Source of the DNA: Salinimicrobium marinum | Lineage (GTDB): Bacteria > Bacteroidota > Bacteroidia > Flavobacteriales > Flavobacteriaceae | Direction: 5' to 3' | NCBI RefSeq assembly: GCF_014651535.1 | Contig: NZ_BMXB01000015.1 | Coordinates: 1-64,000, forward strand | DNA length: 64,000 nucleotides | Shown: positions 9,349-18,665 of the stretch, piece after piece | How positions within the stretch are numbered: position 1 is the stretch's first letter | How the letters are laid out: the number at the start of each line of letters is the position of its first letter | Translations under genes and position numbers: made by a program | Notes under the pieces: model-generated | Told to the model about the DNA's origin: nothing | The model's input: the letters and a program-made list of their open reading frames with translations, nothing else | Databases searched by the model: none

Positions 9349-9378
9349 TTGCTAAACCTGAAGAAATAAGTATTTTTA
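9349..9378 (+). promoter_or_regulatory. Promoter of the M1 peptidase gene
   Basis: TTG at 9349-9351, a 19-base spacer, then TATTTTTA at 9371-9378 (one mismatch to TAnnTTTG). It would give a leader of about 20 bases before the ATG at 9405. The -33 box starts three bases after the DUF6702 stop. Confidence 0.55.
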
Positions 9379-9404
9379 GCAATCAAAAAAATCAAAACAA
9401 CTAT

Positions 9405-11720
9405 ATGAGAACATTCAAGACAGCATTTTCGGCTGTTTTCTTTCTGTTTACGGTAGGGCTTTTTGCCCAGGAAACCGAATCCCAGACTCAGGAAGAAACC
9501 AGGGAGGCCGGACACATTAATCAGAATAAATTCCGACAGCTTTATCAGGAATTTTCTACCCCCAATCAATACCGTACCGGTTCCGGTGCGCCCGGTCCTG
9601 AATATTACCAGAACATGGCCGATTATAAAATGGACATTGAGCTGGATGACCGCAATCAGAAATTAACAGGGAAGGAAACTATTACTTATCATAACAATTC
9701 TCCCGATGATCTTGAATACCTTTGGGTTCAGTTGGATCAAAACGTACGGGCAAAAGATTCTCCTGCACAGCTAAAGGATGGCAATGGTATTGCACCTGTT
9801 TCTCAACCCGGAGGATTTGTTGCAGAATATATGAAGGAATCCTTTGATGGTGGTTTTAACATCACCGAAGTAAGTGCTAAAGGTAGGCCATTGCAACACT
9901 ATATCAATCAGACGATGATGCGTATTGACCTTGCAGAGCCTTTAAAATCTGGTGAGAGTTTTTCATTTGATATCAAATGGTGGTACAATATAAATGAACA
10001 CACAGTAGATCGTGGTCGTTCGGGATATGAGCATTTTCCGGAAGACGGGAACAATGCGTATGTAATTGCACAGTTTTTCCCACGAATGGCGGTTTACAAT
10101 GATGTGGAAGGATGGCAGAACTACCAGTTCTGGGGAAATGGTGAATTCGCTCTTCCCTTCGGAAACTATGAAGTGAATATTACAGTTCCTGCAGATCATA
10201 TTCTGGATGGAACAGGGGAACTTCAGAATAGAAAAGAAATATTCTCAAAAGAAATGATGAGAAGGTTTGACCAGGCGAAACAATCATATGATGAGCCTGT
10301 AATGATTGTTACCCAGCAAGAAGCCGAAGCTGCGGAAAAAGGATTTTCAGAAGAAAAAAAGACATGGAAACTTAAAGCAGAGATGGTAAGGGATTTCGCC
10401 TTTGCCACTTCAAGAAAGTTCATTTGGGATATGATGGCTGTCAAAGTGGGAAATAAAGACGTGATGGCTGTTTCCATGTATCCTAAAGAAGGAAACCCAC
10501 TATGGGAAGATTACTCTACCAAAGTAGTGGCACATACGCTGCAGTCGTATTCAGATCATACGTTCGAGTATCCATACCATAAAGCAATTTCTGTCCACGC
10601 CAAGAATCAGGGGATGGAATACCCAATGATCTGCTGGAATTACGGACGTCCTGATGAGAATGGGGAATACAGTGACCGTGTGAAATATGGAATGATGAGC
10701 GTTATCATTCATGAAATTGGGCATAATTTTTTCCCGATGATCGTTAATTCTGATGAGCGCCAGTGGGGCTGGATGGATGAAGGACTTGATACTTTTCTGC
10801 AGTATGTCGCAGAACAGGAGTATGGGGAAAGATATCCTGAAGATATCGCACCAAACAGCAAGTATCCCTCCAGAAGAGGTGAACCTGCAAAGATCGTGGA
10901 TTATATGAAAGGTGATCAGGATTTCATAGCTCCTATCATGTCCAATCCCGAAAATGTGTACCAGTTAGGAAATAATGCCTACGGAAAACCTGCCACTGCT
11001 CTAAATATTCTTAGAGAAACAGTGATGGGGAAAGAACTTTTTGATCATGCTTTTAAAACCTATGCACAACGCTGGATGTTCAAGCACCCAACCCCCGAAG
11101 ATTTCTTCAGGACCATGGAAGATGCTTCGGCTGTGGACCTTGACTGGTTCTGGAGAGGCTGGTTCTATACAACAGATTATGTAGATATAGGAGTGAGTGA
11201 CGTGAAAAAATATTACATCACCGATGAGCCGACAAAAGCAGGGATCGAATTATTAAACCGCTACGGTGTTTCAGATCCGTCTTCCATTGATGCACTTTAT
11301 GTAGTAGAAGAAGGAAGCGAAGAGATGAAGGAAGAAATGAAAGGAAGAACTCCGGCAGAAAATGCTCCGACTCTTAATGAGTACCTGATGGATAATTTTA
11401 CTCCGGAAGAAAGACAGGAAATGAAGATGCCAAAGTATTTCTATGAAGTTACCTTTAACAAACCGGGAGGTCTGGTAATGCCGATTATTGTGGAATATAC
11501 CTATGCAGACGGAACTACAGAAAAAGTAAAATATCCGGTGCAGATATGGCGTAAAAACGACCAGCAGGTAAGTCGGGCGCTGGCGACAGATAAGGAGATC
11601 ACAAAGATCGTGGTAGACCCGGATCTTGAGACAGCAGATATTGATACAAGCAATAACAGCTGGCCTCAAACGGAAGAACAAAACGAGTTTGAACAGTTCA
11701 AGAACGAAAATCAGGGGTAA
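9405..11720 (+). CDS. M1 family zinc metallopeptidase, exported
   Basis: 771 residues with a signal peptide (about 1-21, ...GLFAQ). Gluzincin aminopeptidase core with the zinc motif H436-E-I-G-H440 and third ligand E459 in the expected HExxH-x18-E spacing. The tyrosine and substrate-binding GxMEN motif appears only as a variant, GMEYPMICWN (about 404). The C-terminal part (about 610-740) is beta-rich. Likely role is aminopeptidase digestion of peptides in the periplasm or at the outer membrane. Transcribed from the promoter at 9349-9378 and ended by the hairpin at 11748-11776. Confidence 0.93.
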   Translation: MRTFKTAFSAVFFLFTVGLFAQETESQTQEETREAGHINQNKFRQLYQEFSTPNQYRTGSGAPGPEYYQNMADYKMDIELDDRNQKLTGKETITYHNNSPDDLEYLWVQLDQNVRAKDSPAQLKDGNGIAPVSQPGGFVAEYMKESFDGGFNITEVSAKGRPLQHYINQTMMRIDLAEPLKSGESFSFDIKWWYNINEHTVDRGRSGYEHFPEDGNNAYVIAQFFPRMAVYNDVEGWQNYQFWGNGEFALPFGNYEVNITVPADHILDGTGELQNRKEIFSKEMMRRFDQAKQSYDEPVMIVTQQEAEAAEKGFSEEKKTWKLKAEMVRDFAFATSRKFIWDMMAVKVGNKDVMAVSMYPKEGNPLWEDYSTKVVAHTLQSYSDHTFEYPYHKAISVHAKNQGMEYPMICWNYGRPDENGEYSDRVKYGMMSVIIHEIGHNFFPMIVNSDERQWGWMDEGLDTFLQYVAEQEYGERYPEDIAPNSKYPSRRGEPAKIVDYMKGDQDFIAPIMSNPENVYQLGNNAYGKPATALNILRETVMGKELFDHAFKTYAQRWMFKHPTPEDFFRTMEDASAVDLDWFWRGWFYTTDYVDIGVSDVKKYYITDEPTKAGIELLNRYGVSDPSSIDALYVVEEGSEEMKEEMKGRTPAENAPTLNEYLMDNFTPEERQEMKMPKYFYEVTFNKPGGLVMPIIVEYTYADGTTEKVKYPVQIWRKNDQQVSRALATDKEITKIVVDPDLETADIDTSNNSWPQTEEQNEFEQFKNENQG

Positions 11721-11747
11721 GAACCTGATCTTGAGAGCTGAAAAAAT

Positions 11748-11776
11748 AAAGCCGACTTTAACAGGTCGGCTTTTTT
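11748..11776 (+). terminator. Terminator of the M1 peptidase gene
   Basis: Stem AAAGCCGAC / GTCGGCTTT with an eight-base loop and a six-T tail. It lies 27 bp after the stop codon. Confidence 0.9.
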
Positions 11777-11794
11777 AATGAACCAATTTGTGAT

Positions 11795-11802
11795 TATATT
11801 TG
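11795..11802 (+). promoter_or_regulatory. -7 box of the TatA-type gene
   Basis: TATATTTG is an exact TAnnTTTG match ending only six bases before the ATG at 11809, so the transcript would be leaderless or nearly so. No TTG stands at the ideal -33 position, which falls in the T-run of the preceding terminator. Confidence 0.45.
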
Positions 11803-11808
11803 CAGCCT

Positions 11809-12093
11809 ATGGGAACACTTCCTCTTTTTATTAGCGGTGGCGAAATTGCCTTTATAGTTTTTATACTGGTAATGGTATTTGGTGCCGATAAAGTTCCTGA
11901 AATAGCAAAAGGGCTGGGTCAGGGAATGCGTAGTATTAAGAATGCTACCAACGAGATCAAAAGTGAGGTCATGAAGAGTGCCGATAAGCATAAAACAGAT
12001 GTTTCCGGCGTAAAAACAGACGTAACCAAAGAGATCGATAAGGTCAAAGAAGATATTGAAGAGATCACGGGAAGTGTGAAGAGGAGGTTTTAG
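11809..12093 (+). CDS. tatA: Sec-independent (Tat) translocase, TatA/E-type subunit
   Basis: 94 residues from the ATG at 11809 (MGTLPLF). An in-frame TTG at 11800 lies inside the -7 box and is unlikely to be the start. It has one N-terminal membrane helix (about residues 8-25, GGEIAFIVFILVMVFGADKV), the hinge motif FGADKVPEIAKGLGQGMR, and a charged amphipathic, coiled-coil-rich tail (KTDVSGVKTDVTKEIDKVKEDIEEI). This is the TatA layout: it oligomerises to move folded twin-arginine substrates across the inner membrane. TatC is not in this window. Confidence 0.9.
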   Translation: MGTLPLFISGGEIAFIVFILVMVFGADKVPEIAKGLGQGMRSIKNATNEIKSEVMKSADKHKTDVSGVKTDVTKEIDKVKEDIEEITGSVKRRF

Positions 12094-12198
12094 GGTAGTG
12101 ACGCAGTGACGCTGTAAGGAAGTGATCACGGGATGCTGTTCTTCTGTATCTTTAATTATGCTGATTCCTTTAGTCCTGTTCAGTCCGTATTTTTATTA

Positions 12199-12507
12199 TT
12201 ATTCCATGCTTTTAAGCAGCTTGAGTAGCATTCTTCGAATGTAAACCACATTTTCTTCTGTTTCTCTTAATTCAGAAATATAGTTCAATCCTTTAGAAAT
12301 TTAAATCTGGGTTTCCAGTTCTGCCAAAGAACCGAGTGAAATGTAGAGAAACCTGGTGAAATCCTTTTACTTTGTCGTGCTGCTCCTTCAGCTGTGTTTG
12401 AAGGAACGGAAACAGCAGATCTTCTGATCGGGCTGGTTAAACCGTATAATTTTTCTTCTGACGGGTAATTTTTTTTAAGCTGGAAATAGTAACAACTAAA
12501 TTCGTTA
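12199..12507 (-). pseudogene. Degraded four-helix-bundle protein (23S rRNA IVS / S23 family)
   Basis: No open frame spans this region, but translating the - strand in pieces gives family text. NLVVTISSLKKNYPSEEKLYGL and LTSPIRRSAVSVPSNTAEGAARQSK are followed, after a frameshift, by FTRFLYISLGSLAELETQI, then an in-frame TAA, then ISKGLNYISELRETEEN and VVYIRRMLLKLLKSME ending in TAA TAA. Compared with intact members the N-terminal 10-15 residues are lost, there are frameshifts near 12475 (in an A run) and near 12370, and one nonsense codon near 12308. The family is a small helical protein of unclear function, first described in rRNA intervening sequences. Confidence 0.8.
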
Positions 12508-12554
12508 TATCATCACTTAAAACAATTAGCCTAACTTTACCAAAAAATTCATTC

Positions 12555-13196
12555 ATGCACTTCCTTCCTCAAGAAATAGACGACTACGTAGTAAAGCATT
12601 CCGCGAAGGAGCCGGAGTTGCTTCAACAGCTAAACAGGGAAACGAATCAGAAGGTATTGCAGCCTCGTATGCTGAGTGGGCATTACCAGGGACGAATCCT
12701 GAGTATGATCTCAAAGCTGGTGCAGCCTGCTTCTATCCTGGAGATTGGAACCTATACAGGATACTCTGCACTTTGTCTTGCAGAAGGAATGAAACCTGGC
12801 GGAGTGCTTCATACCATAGACGTAAACGAGGAACTGTTCGACCTTCAGAAGAAATATTTTGAAGCTTCTCCGTTTTCTAATCAGATCATTCAGCACCTGG
12901 GTGATGCCACGGAGGTTATTCCGACTTTAGAAACGGATTATGATTTGGTATTCATTGATGCCGATAAACCTAACTATCCGAGATATTTTGAATTGATCAT
13001 GGAAAGGCTAAAGCCGGGTGGGATCATCATTTCCGATAACGTATTGTGGAGTGGAAAGGTGATAGAACCCTTAAAGGAAGGAGATGAATCTACAGCAGCA
13101 CTCCTGGAATATAACAGACTTCTTGAAGAAGACATCAGACTCGAAACCGTAATGCTACCGATTCGGGATGGGTTGACGATTAGCAGGAGGAAATAG
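12555..13196 (+). CDS. SAM-dependent O-methyltransferase (COMT-like, class I)
   Basis: 213 residues, the normal size of the bacterial catechol/caffeoyl-CoA O-methyltransferase-like family (family 3). The SAM-binding motif I is ILEIGTYTGYSALCLAEG (about residues 61-78). The acidic motif HTIDVNEE is near 91, and the metal-binding motif FIDADKPNYP is near 137-146, followed by ISDNVLWSGKV. These fit a divalent-metal-dependent catechol-type methyltransferase. The substrate cannot be deduced and no partner genes adjoin it. Cytoplasmic. Confidence 0.9.
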   Translation: MHFLPQEIDDYVVKHSAKEPELLQQLNRETNQKVLQPRMLSGHYQGRILSMISKLVQPASILEIGTYTGYSALCLAEGMKPGGVLHTIDVNEELFDLQKKYFEASPFSNQIIQHLGDATEVIPTLETDYDLVFIDADKPNYPRYFELIMERLKPGGIIISDNVLWSGKVIEPLKEGDESTAALLEYNRLLEEDIRLETVMLPIRDGLTISRRK

Positions 13197-13585
13197 CTTT
13201 TAGCTCTTTGCTGTTGGTACTTTTGGTATTTAATCATTGAACAGCTTTTACATTTTTTACATTTCTAATGGTATGAGCGGGATGCCATTACCATTCAAGG
13301 AATTTCAAGTCAGTAAGAAAGGTACAAAGAAAAGGATATGTGGCGAAATCAGATCGCGCGGAGTCGAGATATCATTTTCCATCAACTACGGAATAGGATG
13401 AGTAGCATTGAATTATGAATCAGGCAGTACGAGCGAGGTGCTCGTACTATTCATGATTCCTGGGGCGAATGTGTGAGCGTCCCGATTGAACTTTTTAAAA
13501 CATTTGTACTGCATTACAACATGACTCCTTCACTTCATCACTATTTTGTATTTTTACTCATCTAAATCTCATATCCACAATTCTC
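13197..13585. other. Intergenic region with a palindromic element
   Basis: 389 bp with no gene. At 13426-13448 there is a perfect hairpin (AGTACGAGC-GAGGT-GCTCGTACT), flanked by a looser inverted repeat of ATGAATCA / ATGATTC type (13414-13460). It belongs to the GAGCGGGACGCTC-type short palindromes seen at several intergenic places in the window. It has no T-run, so it is not a standard terminator. Confidence 0.55.
13426..13448. repeat. Short palindromic repeat
   Basis: Nine-base stem with a five-base loop. It is related by its core (GAGC-GNGG-GCTC) to copies at 15082-15094, 63378-63392 and others. REP-like element. Confidence 0.5.
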
Positions 13586-14857
13586 ATGTCCAACAAAAAC
13601 ACCCTCGAATTTGCCCAACAACTTGATGCGGAAGATCCGCTGAAGGAGTATGCTGATAAGTTCCATTTTCCGAAGATAAAAGGAGAAAAGGCGATCTATT
13701 TCACTGGCAATTCGCTGGGTTTACAGCCGAAAAATGCAAAGGAATATGTGGATGAGATCATGACCGACTGGGCAGAATTGGCAGTAGAAGGACATTTTCA
13801 GGCAGAAAAGCCTTGGTGGGACTATCACGAACGCTTTGCTGAAAAATTATCCAAAGTAGTGGGGGCAAAACCTTCAGAAGTTACCGTTATGAATACCCTT
13901 ACCGTTAATCTTCATTTGATGATGGTTTCCTTTTACCGGCCTTCTGGAAAAAGGTATAAGATCATTTGTGAGGAAAAAGCATTCCCGAGCGACCAATACA
14001 TGATTTCGAGTCAGGTGAGGGTTCATGGATTGGATCCGAAAGATGCTATTGTAGAATTGAAAAAGAGAGAAGGAGAACAGCATTTGAGGACAGAAGATGT
14101 AGTTCAGAAAATAAAAGAGGTGGGAGAGGAGTGTGCCCTGGTGCTGATTGGCGGAGTAAATTATTACAGTGGTCAGGTGCTGGATATGAAAACGATCACA
14201 AAAGCCGGAAAAGACGTGGGTGCATTTGTGGGCTGGGATCTGGCACATGCCGCCGGAAATGTGGAATTAAGGCTACACGATTGGGAGGTGGATTTCGCTG
14301 CCTGGTGCAGCTATAAGTACATGAATTCCGGCCCGGGGAATGCTTCCGGATGTTTTATCCATGAGAAGTACCACGGACGAAAAGATATTCCGAGGTTTGA
14401 AGGCTGGTGGGGACATAACAAAGAGCGGCGCTTTGTAATGGAACCTGAATTTCAGCCGGAACCAGATGCCAATGCATGGCAGATCAGTAATGCTCCGATA
14501 CTGGCGATGGCCCCTTACCTGGCTTCTCTGGAATTATTTGAGGAGGTAGGAATGCCAGCCCTGATTAAAAAACGGAACAAAATAGTTTCCTATCTGGAAT
14601 TTATCCTTCAGGAGACTGCACAGGAGGTTCAGGCAGATTTTGAGATTATTACTCCAGAAGATCAGGCTGAAAGAGGGACTCAGTTGTCCGTTTTTCTACA
14701 TGGACAGGGAAAAGAGTTGTTTAATTACCTGATGGATAACGGAGTCATCACCGATTGGCGGGAACCCAATGTAATTCGTCTAGCCCCCGCCCCGTTTTAT
14801 TGTTCTTACGAAGATATGTACCGGTTTGGGCAGGTGTTGAAGTCGTATTTTGTGTGA
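13586..14857 (+). CDS. kynU: Kynureninase
   Basis: PLP-dependent enzyme that cleaves kynurenine to anthranilate and alanine (or 3-hydroxykynurenine to 3-hydroxyanthranilate) in tryptophan degradation. 423 residues is the normal length. Family marks are YFTGNSLGLQPK near residue 38, the WDLAHAAGN stretch (about 218-226) that holds the PLP-contacting Asp and His, and the Schiff-base lysine K244 in SYKYMNSGPG. RGTQLSV and RLAPAPFY near the C-terminus are also typical. Other kynurenine-pathway genes are not in the window. Confidence 0.96.
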   Translation: MSNKNTLEFAQQLDAEDPLKEYADKFHFPKIKGEKAIYFTGNSLGLQPKNAKEYVDEIMTDWAELAVEGHFQAEKPWWDYHERFAEKLSKVVGAKPSEVTVMNTLTVNLHLMMVSFYRPSGKRYKIICEEKAFPSDQYMISSQVRVHGLDPKDAIVELKKREGEQHLRTEDVVQKIKEVGEECALVLIGGVNYYSGQVLDMKTITKAGKDVGAFVGWDLAHAAGNVELRLHDWEVDFAAWCSYKYMNSGPGNASGCFIHEKYHGRKDIPRFEGWWGHNKERRFVMEPEFQPEPDANAWQISNAPILAMAPYLASLELFEEVGMPALIKKRNKIVSYLEFILQETAQEVQADFEIITPEDQAERGTQLSVFLHGQGKELFNYLMDNGVITDWREPNVIRLAPAPFYCSYEDMYRFGQVLKSYFV

Positions 14858-14940
14858 GTGTGTAACCCTGGGTCCTTGTGATGCTAAAAGGAAGTGGTGA
14901 ATGAGCTGCTTTAAAAAATAGGGAATTTCTGTTGCATAGT

Positions 14941-15174
14941 TGCGCGGGAGGCTCTTAAATAATATTAATTATCATGAATTTCTTTCAAAGGAGCTTTTCA
15001 GGGACTGCGGCAAACAACTTGCAACCAAACTGAGTGTTTTGATGCTCCGAGGTTCTGAATAAAGGAAATCTTCGCCTGAATGAGCGGGACGCTCTTAAGA
15101 TGAAAATATTCGTATAAAGTAATGTCATAAGCATCTATGGAAGGAACTTTTTAGCTATTGCGACAAATTCACAA
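14941..15174. repeat. Two diverged copies of an intergenic repeat
   Basis: The region 14858-15236 has no gene. Two related stretches of about 90 bp, 14941-15030 and 15082-15174, each begin with a GCGGGA(G/C)GCTCTTAA palindrome-like core. Further on they share ...GGA-GCTTTTCAGGGACTGCG-CAAA against GGAACTTTTTAGCTATTGCG-CAAA. A weaker relative follows at 16748 (GAGAGGGACACTC). Confidence 0.45.
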
Positions 15175-15236
15175 CAACAAAAAGCAAGGTAGCTTTAACC
15201 TTCACGTCGCCACATCATTCTGTAGTCAAGTTACAA

Positions 15237-16640
15237 TTACAACAACTTATACACCAGATGCAGACCGGCACCAAATTTCGGGGAAGCCGTATTGTTGAGT
15301 TCTATTCCTGCCTGTACATTTAAATCAATGGAGGTCCGTAGGAGCCCCACATCCAGTAATCCGGAATAGACATTTTGTTTAGGGCGGTACCTTAGGGCAT
15401 AAGTACCATCGTTTCGAGCGTAGCTAAGAAGTAGTTTATAAGGGATCGTATGAATAAGGTTCGGCCATTCTCCTCCAATTCCTAAATGATGAGCTTTAAA
15501 TTTATTATTAAGAAATCCCTCTCCGCCAGGATCGGGAGTGAAGAAGGGGGAACCTATTACCCGGCCTTCATATGTCCAACCAGAACGGTAAAGGCCATGG
15601 CTAAAATATCGGTCGTATTTATGTACGCCAGTTGTTGTATGACTTTGATGTTCGGTATAATAAAATTCATAAATGACAGAATTGATCAAGCGCTCTTTTT
15701 CATTGTTTTCATAATACAAACCATATCGACCATCGGGAGTATTTCCCAATCGCTGACCAGAGGCATCTTCAAAAAGATGATTATAAATAAACTGAAGTTT
15801 GAAGTCCCGAAACTCTTTCGAAACATAGGCTTCATACCCTCCAAGTACATTTCCTAAAACTGTGTTGATCTCTCCTTCTGTATATTCAGTTCCTTCCAAT
15901 CCAAAAATAACCCGTAAATAATCTTCAAAACCTCCATGTAAATCCCCATGTCTTGGTGAATTTCCAGACCATTGGACTATATGTTGTAATCCACCTTTGA
16001 CTTCCCAGCTGCCCTTTCTGTAAACCAGACGTAGTTCCTTATAATGGGTTTTTGCACCTTTTACGAAGCGGTCATTCCCCATTAAGTATTCATTCCAGGA
16101 TCCCTCTGCCCCAAAACCTTCATTTCCGGAGAAGAAAAGTGGTTTGGTGGTTCCAATTCTAATGCCGGGCATAGGACGGGCATTAAGGGACCAGAAAATA
16201 CTGTTGTTGGTGGAGCTCAATCCATTATAATATTCCTTTTGCTGCTTTCGCCCCAGAGTCGCAAACATCCAGGAGTTTTGATAATGAGCAAAAAGTTCAT
16301 CTATTTGAACTCCCTTGTCCGATCCCTGGTCGTATAGAATTCCGGCGCCAATTATGAGATAACTATTGCGGGAAAAAAACAACGCCTTTTTACCGCTGAC
16401 CCATGCTGATCCATATGTATTTTCCGAAATCCTTCCGCGCTGATTGTGATAAAGCCAAAAAGGTAGTTGTTCCCGGGTACCACCCAATCCTTTTAAATTT
16501 AATTCCAGCGAATAGTCAAGATCATGAGACATACTTAAAGAAGGAGCTATTAATTCCTCTTCGCTTTTCGTGAGCTGTGAAAAAGCTTTAGCACTACATA
16601 AAATAAACAACAGGTAAAGAGGAAAAAGTTTGATGTTCAT
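15237..16640 (-). CDS. Wzi-like capsule assembly outer-membrane protein (copy 1)
   Basis: 467 residues from the ATG at 16640. The open frame extends to 16694, but this start gives a proper signal peptide (MNIKLFPLYLLFILCSAKAFSQ). The rest is a beta-barrel-type sequence of the Wzi family (porin-like lectin that anchors surface polysaccharide to the outer membrane): RGRISENTYGSAWVSGKK, KQQKEYYNGLSSTNNSIFWSL, NARPMPGI and NTPDGRYGLYYENN. A consensus promoter lies just upstream. First of three consecutive paralogues. Confidence 0.88.
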   Translation of the reverse strand: MNIKLFPLYLLFILCSAKAFSQLTKSEEELIAPSLSMSHDLDYSLELNLKGLGGTREQLPFWLYHNQRGRISENTYGSAWVSGKKALFFSRNSYLIIGAGILYDQGSDKGVQIDELFAHYQNSWMFATLGRKQQKEYYNGLSSTNNSIFWSLNARPMPGIRIGTTKPLFFSGNEGFGAEGSWNEYLMGNDRFVKGAKTHYKELRLVYRKGSWEVKGGLQHIVQWSGNSPRHGDLHGGFEDYLRVIFGLEGTEYTEGEINTVLGNVLGGYEAYVSKEFRDFKLQFIYNHLFEDASGQRLGNTPDGRYGLYYENNEKERLINSVIYEFYYTEHQSHTTTGVHKYDRYFSHGLYRSGWTYEGRVIGSPFFTPDPGGEGFLNNKFKAHHLGIGGEWPNLIHTIPYKLLLSYARNDGTYALRYRPKQNVYSGLLDVGLLRTSIDLNVQAGIELNNTASPKFGAGLHLVYKLL

Positions 16641-16665
16641 AAGGTTCCTTCTGGAATGGATTGCG

Positions 16666-16695
16666 CAAAAGTAAGGAATAAGGTTGAAAGGCAAA
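16666..16695 (-). promoter_or_regulatory. Promoter of wzi copy 1
   Basis: On the - strand TTTG (16695-16692), an 18-base spacer, then TACTTTTG (16673-16666). This exact TAnnTTTG box lies 26 bases before the ATG at 16640 and supports the shorter start. Confidence 0.7.
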
Positions 16696-16848
16696 CTTAT
16701 GAAGTGAGAGAAATTTAATAGGTTTCACATGAATAATGGCCTAATACGAGAGGGACACTCTTGCATGACATTATCCAAACAAGATGTCTTTGGGAGATTA
16801 TTTTAACGGATAAGCTTAAAAAATCTGTGAAGGAAACACCTGGTTAGA

Positions 16849-18252
16849 TTACAGTTTATACATTAAGCGAATACCGGCACCAAAATTTGGGGGTGCTGTA
16901 TTGTTAAATTCTACTCCTGACTGAAAGTTTAAGTGTATCGTTTTTTGCAGAAGGTTTATATCGAATAGCCCATAAAAAACATTTTCTTCGGGGCTATATC
17001 TTTTACTGTAAACTCCCTCATTCTTCGCGTAACTTAAGAGGAGTTTATAAGGATATTTTTGAAAGTAGTTCCCTAATTCCCCACTTATTCCTATATGATG
17101 TGCAGTGAATTTATTATTAATTATTCCATTTTCATTACTATCCCCCGTAAAAAACGGTGTGCCAATAACCCTGTTCTTATAAGTCCATCCAGAACGGTAG
17201 GTATTACTATTAAAATAATTATCATACTTATGGAATCCGCTGGCGGTGTAGCTTTGATGTTGGGTATAATAAAATTCATAAATGATGGCATTTATTAACT
17301 GCGAAGGATTATAAGCCTCATAATAAAATCCATAACGACCATCGGGGAAATTCTCAAAACGCCGACCAGAGATATCTTCGAATAAGTGATTATAAAAGAA
17401 CTGTAATTTGAAAAACTTATAGCTTTTACCAAGGTGGAACTCGTATATTCCGAGATGGTTTCCTTTAGATTTTAACTGGTTTCGAGCATTCTTTGTAGTT
17501 CCTTCACTCCCAAGAACAACCTGTAAATAATCATTAAACCCCGAAGGTTGTTCTCCACTATGGTTCAATGTACCCGCCCATTGTGCCATATGTTGTACTC
17601 CTGCTTTTAAATCCCATCCATTTAGCTGAAGTACTGCGCCAAATTTTTTATAATGTAGAAGTACATTTTCTGAATGCTTGCTGTCTCCTAAAAAATATTC
17701 ATTCCAACTTCCCTCAAGACCAAAGACTTTCTTTTTTGTGAAATAGAAAGGAGAGGTGCTTCCAATTTGTACCCCGGGAATTGCTCTGGTGTTAAGAGAC
17801 AGAAGCATATTGCCGTTAGAAGCACTTAAACCCTGAAGAACTTCCCTTTGCTGTTTTTTTCCGACCGTGACATAAAAATTAAGATCCTGATAATGTGCAT
17901 AAATCTCATCGAGTTGAATTCCCGGTGCCCCCGCATCTTGATAAAGAATGTTTGTGCCATAAATTATACTACTTTCATCTGAAACAAAACTGACAGCTTT
18001 AGCAGATAATGTACCTAATACTGAAGTATTTTTAGAAATTCGACCGCGCTGATTATGTTCCATCCAAAATGGCAGTTCCTGTCTAGAGTAAGATAGACCT
18101 TGTAATGTAAACTCCAGAGAATAAGGCTGTTTTTCTAAGTAATACATCAATGGAGATAGTAGCTCTTCTTCCGCTTTATTGTGTTGTGCATATCCTGCAT
18201 TATATTTAAATAATACTAATAAAAAGAGCATTGAAAAAGTCCATAGTCTCAT
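16849..18252 (-). CDS. Wzi-like capsule assembly outer-membrane protein (copy 2)
   Basis: 467 residues from the ATG at 18252. The frame continues upstream to 18312, but MRLWTFSMLFLLVLFKYNAGYAQ is a good signal peptide. It shares the Wzi-family layout and many motifs with its neighbours (ELPFWMEHNQRGRISKNTS, GKKQQREVLQGLSASNGN, FPDGRYGFYYEAY, HHIGISGE). It is visibly diverged, so the duplication is not recent. A TATTTTTG box lies at 18298-18291 on the - strand without a clear -33. Role inferred: outer-membrane attachment of one of the polysaccharides encoded downstream. Confidence 0.88.
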   Translation of the reverse strand: MRLWTFSMLFLLVLFKYNAGYAQHNKAEEELLSPLMYYLEKQPYSLEFTLQGLSYSRQELPFWMEHNQRGRISKNTSVLGTLSAKAVSFVSDESSIIYGTNILYQDAGAPGIQLDEIYAHYQDLNFYVTVGKKQQREVLQGLSASNGNMLLSLNTRAIPGVQIGSTSPFYFTKKKVFGLEGSWNEYFLGDSKHSENVLLHYKKFGAVLQLNGWDLKAGVQHMAQWAGTLNHSGEQPSGFNDYLQVVLGSEGTTKNARNQLKSKGNHLGIYEFHLGKSYKFFKLQFFYNHLFEDISGRRFENFPDGRYGFYYEAYNPSQLINAIIYEFYYTQHQSYTASGFHKYDNYFNSNTYRSGWTYKNRVIGTPFFTGDSNENGIINNKFTAHHIGISGELGNYFQKYPYKLLLSYAKNEGVYSKRYSPEENVFYGLFDINLLQKTIHLNFQSGVEFNNTAPPNFGAGIRLMYKL

Positions 18253-18665
18253 GGAAGTTGGAAGCTTAGCATAATAAAAAATCACATGTTCAAAAATAAG
18301 AAATTTTAACACATTTTGTCTTCAATGTTAAATTTTTTAGGATTTGACATTTTAATACTTCGTAAAGTCTTTAGATGGAGAGTTTTAAAATGTAGGGAAA
18401 GATTCTTATAAAATCTATGTTGGAAAGTTGATTTTGCAGAAACCTACCTCAAAAAGCTGGTACGAAGATTAATTTGATGGACAGCCACTGTTTAAGTGCA
18501 GGGTTAGTTCTTTTCTAAGGTATACGAGTTGTGCGAATTTAAAGAAGTTTATTTTTTAAATCCTCTCGGAGGAGCTGGAATCAAGGAGGTAGAAGTAAAG
18601 GACGTAAGAGGCAAGATTGATCTCAGGAGTAGAAATAGTTGATCGAAAATATAGTATACATTTAT
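18253..18665. other. Intergenic region, 413 bp
   Basis: No gene or convincing structure apart from the possible -7 box of wzi copy 2 at 18291-18298. Small frames here are short and lack family resemblance. Confidence 0.3.
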
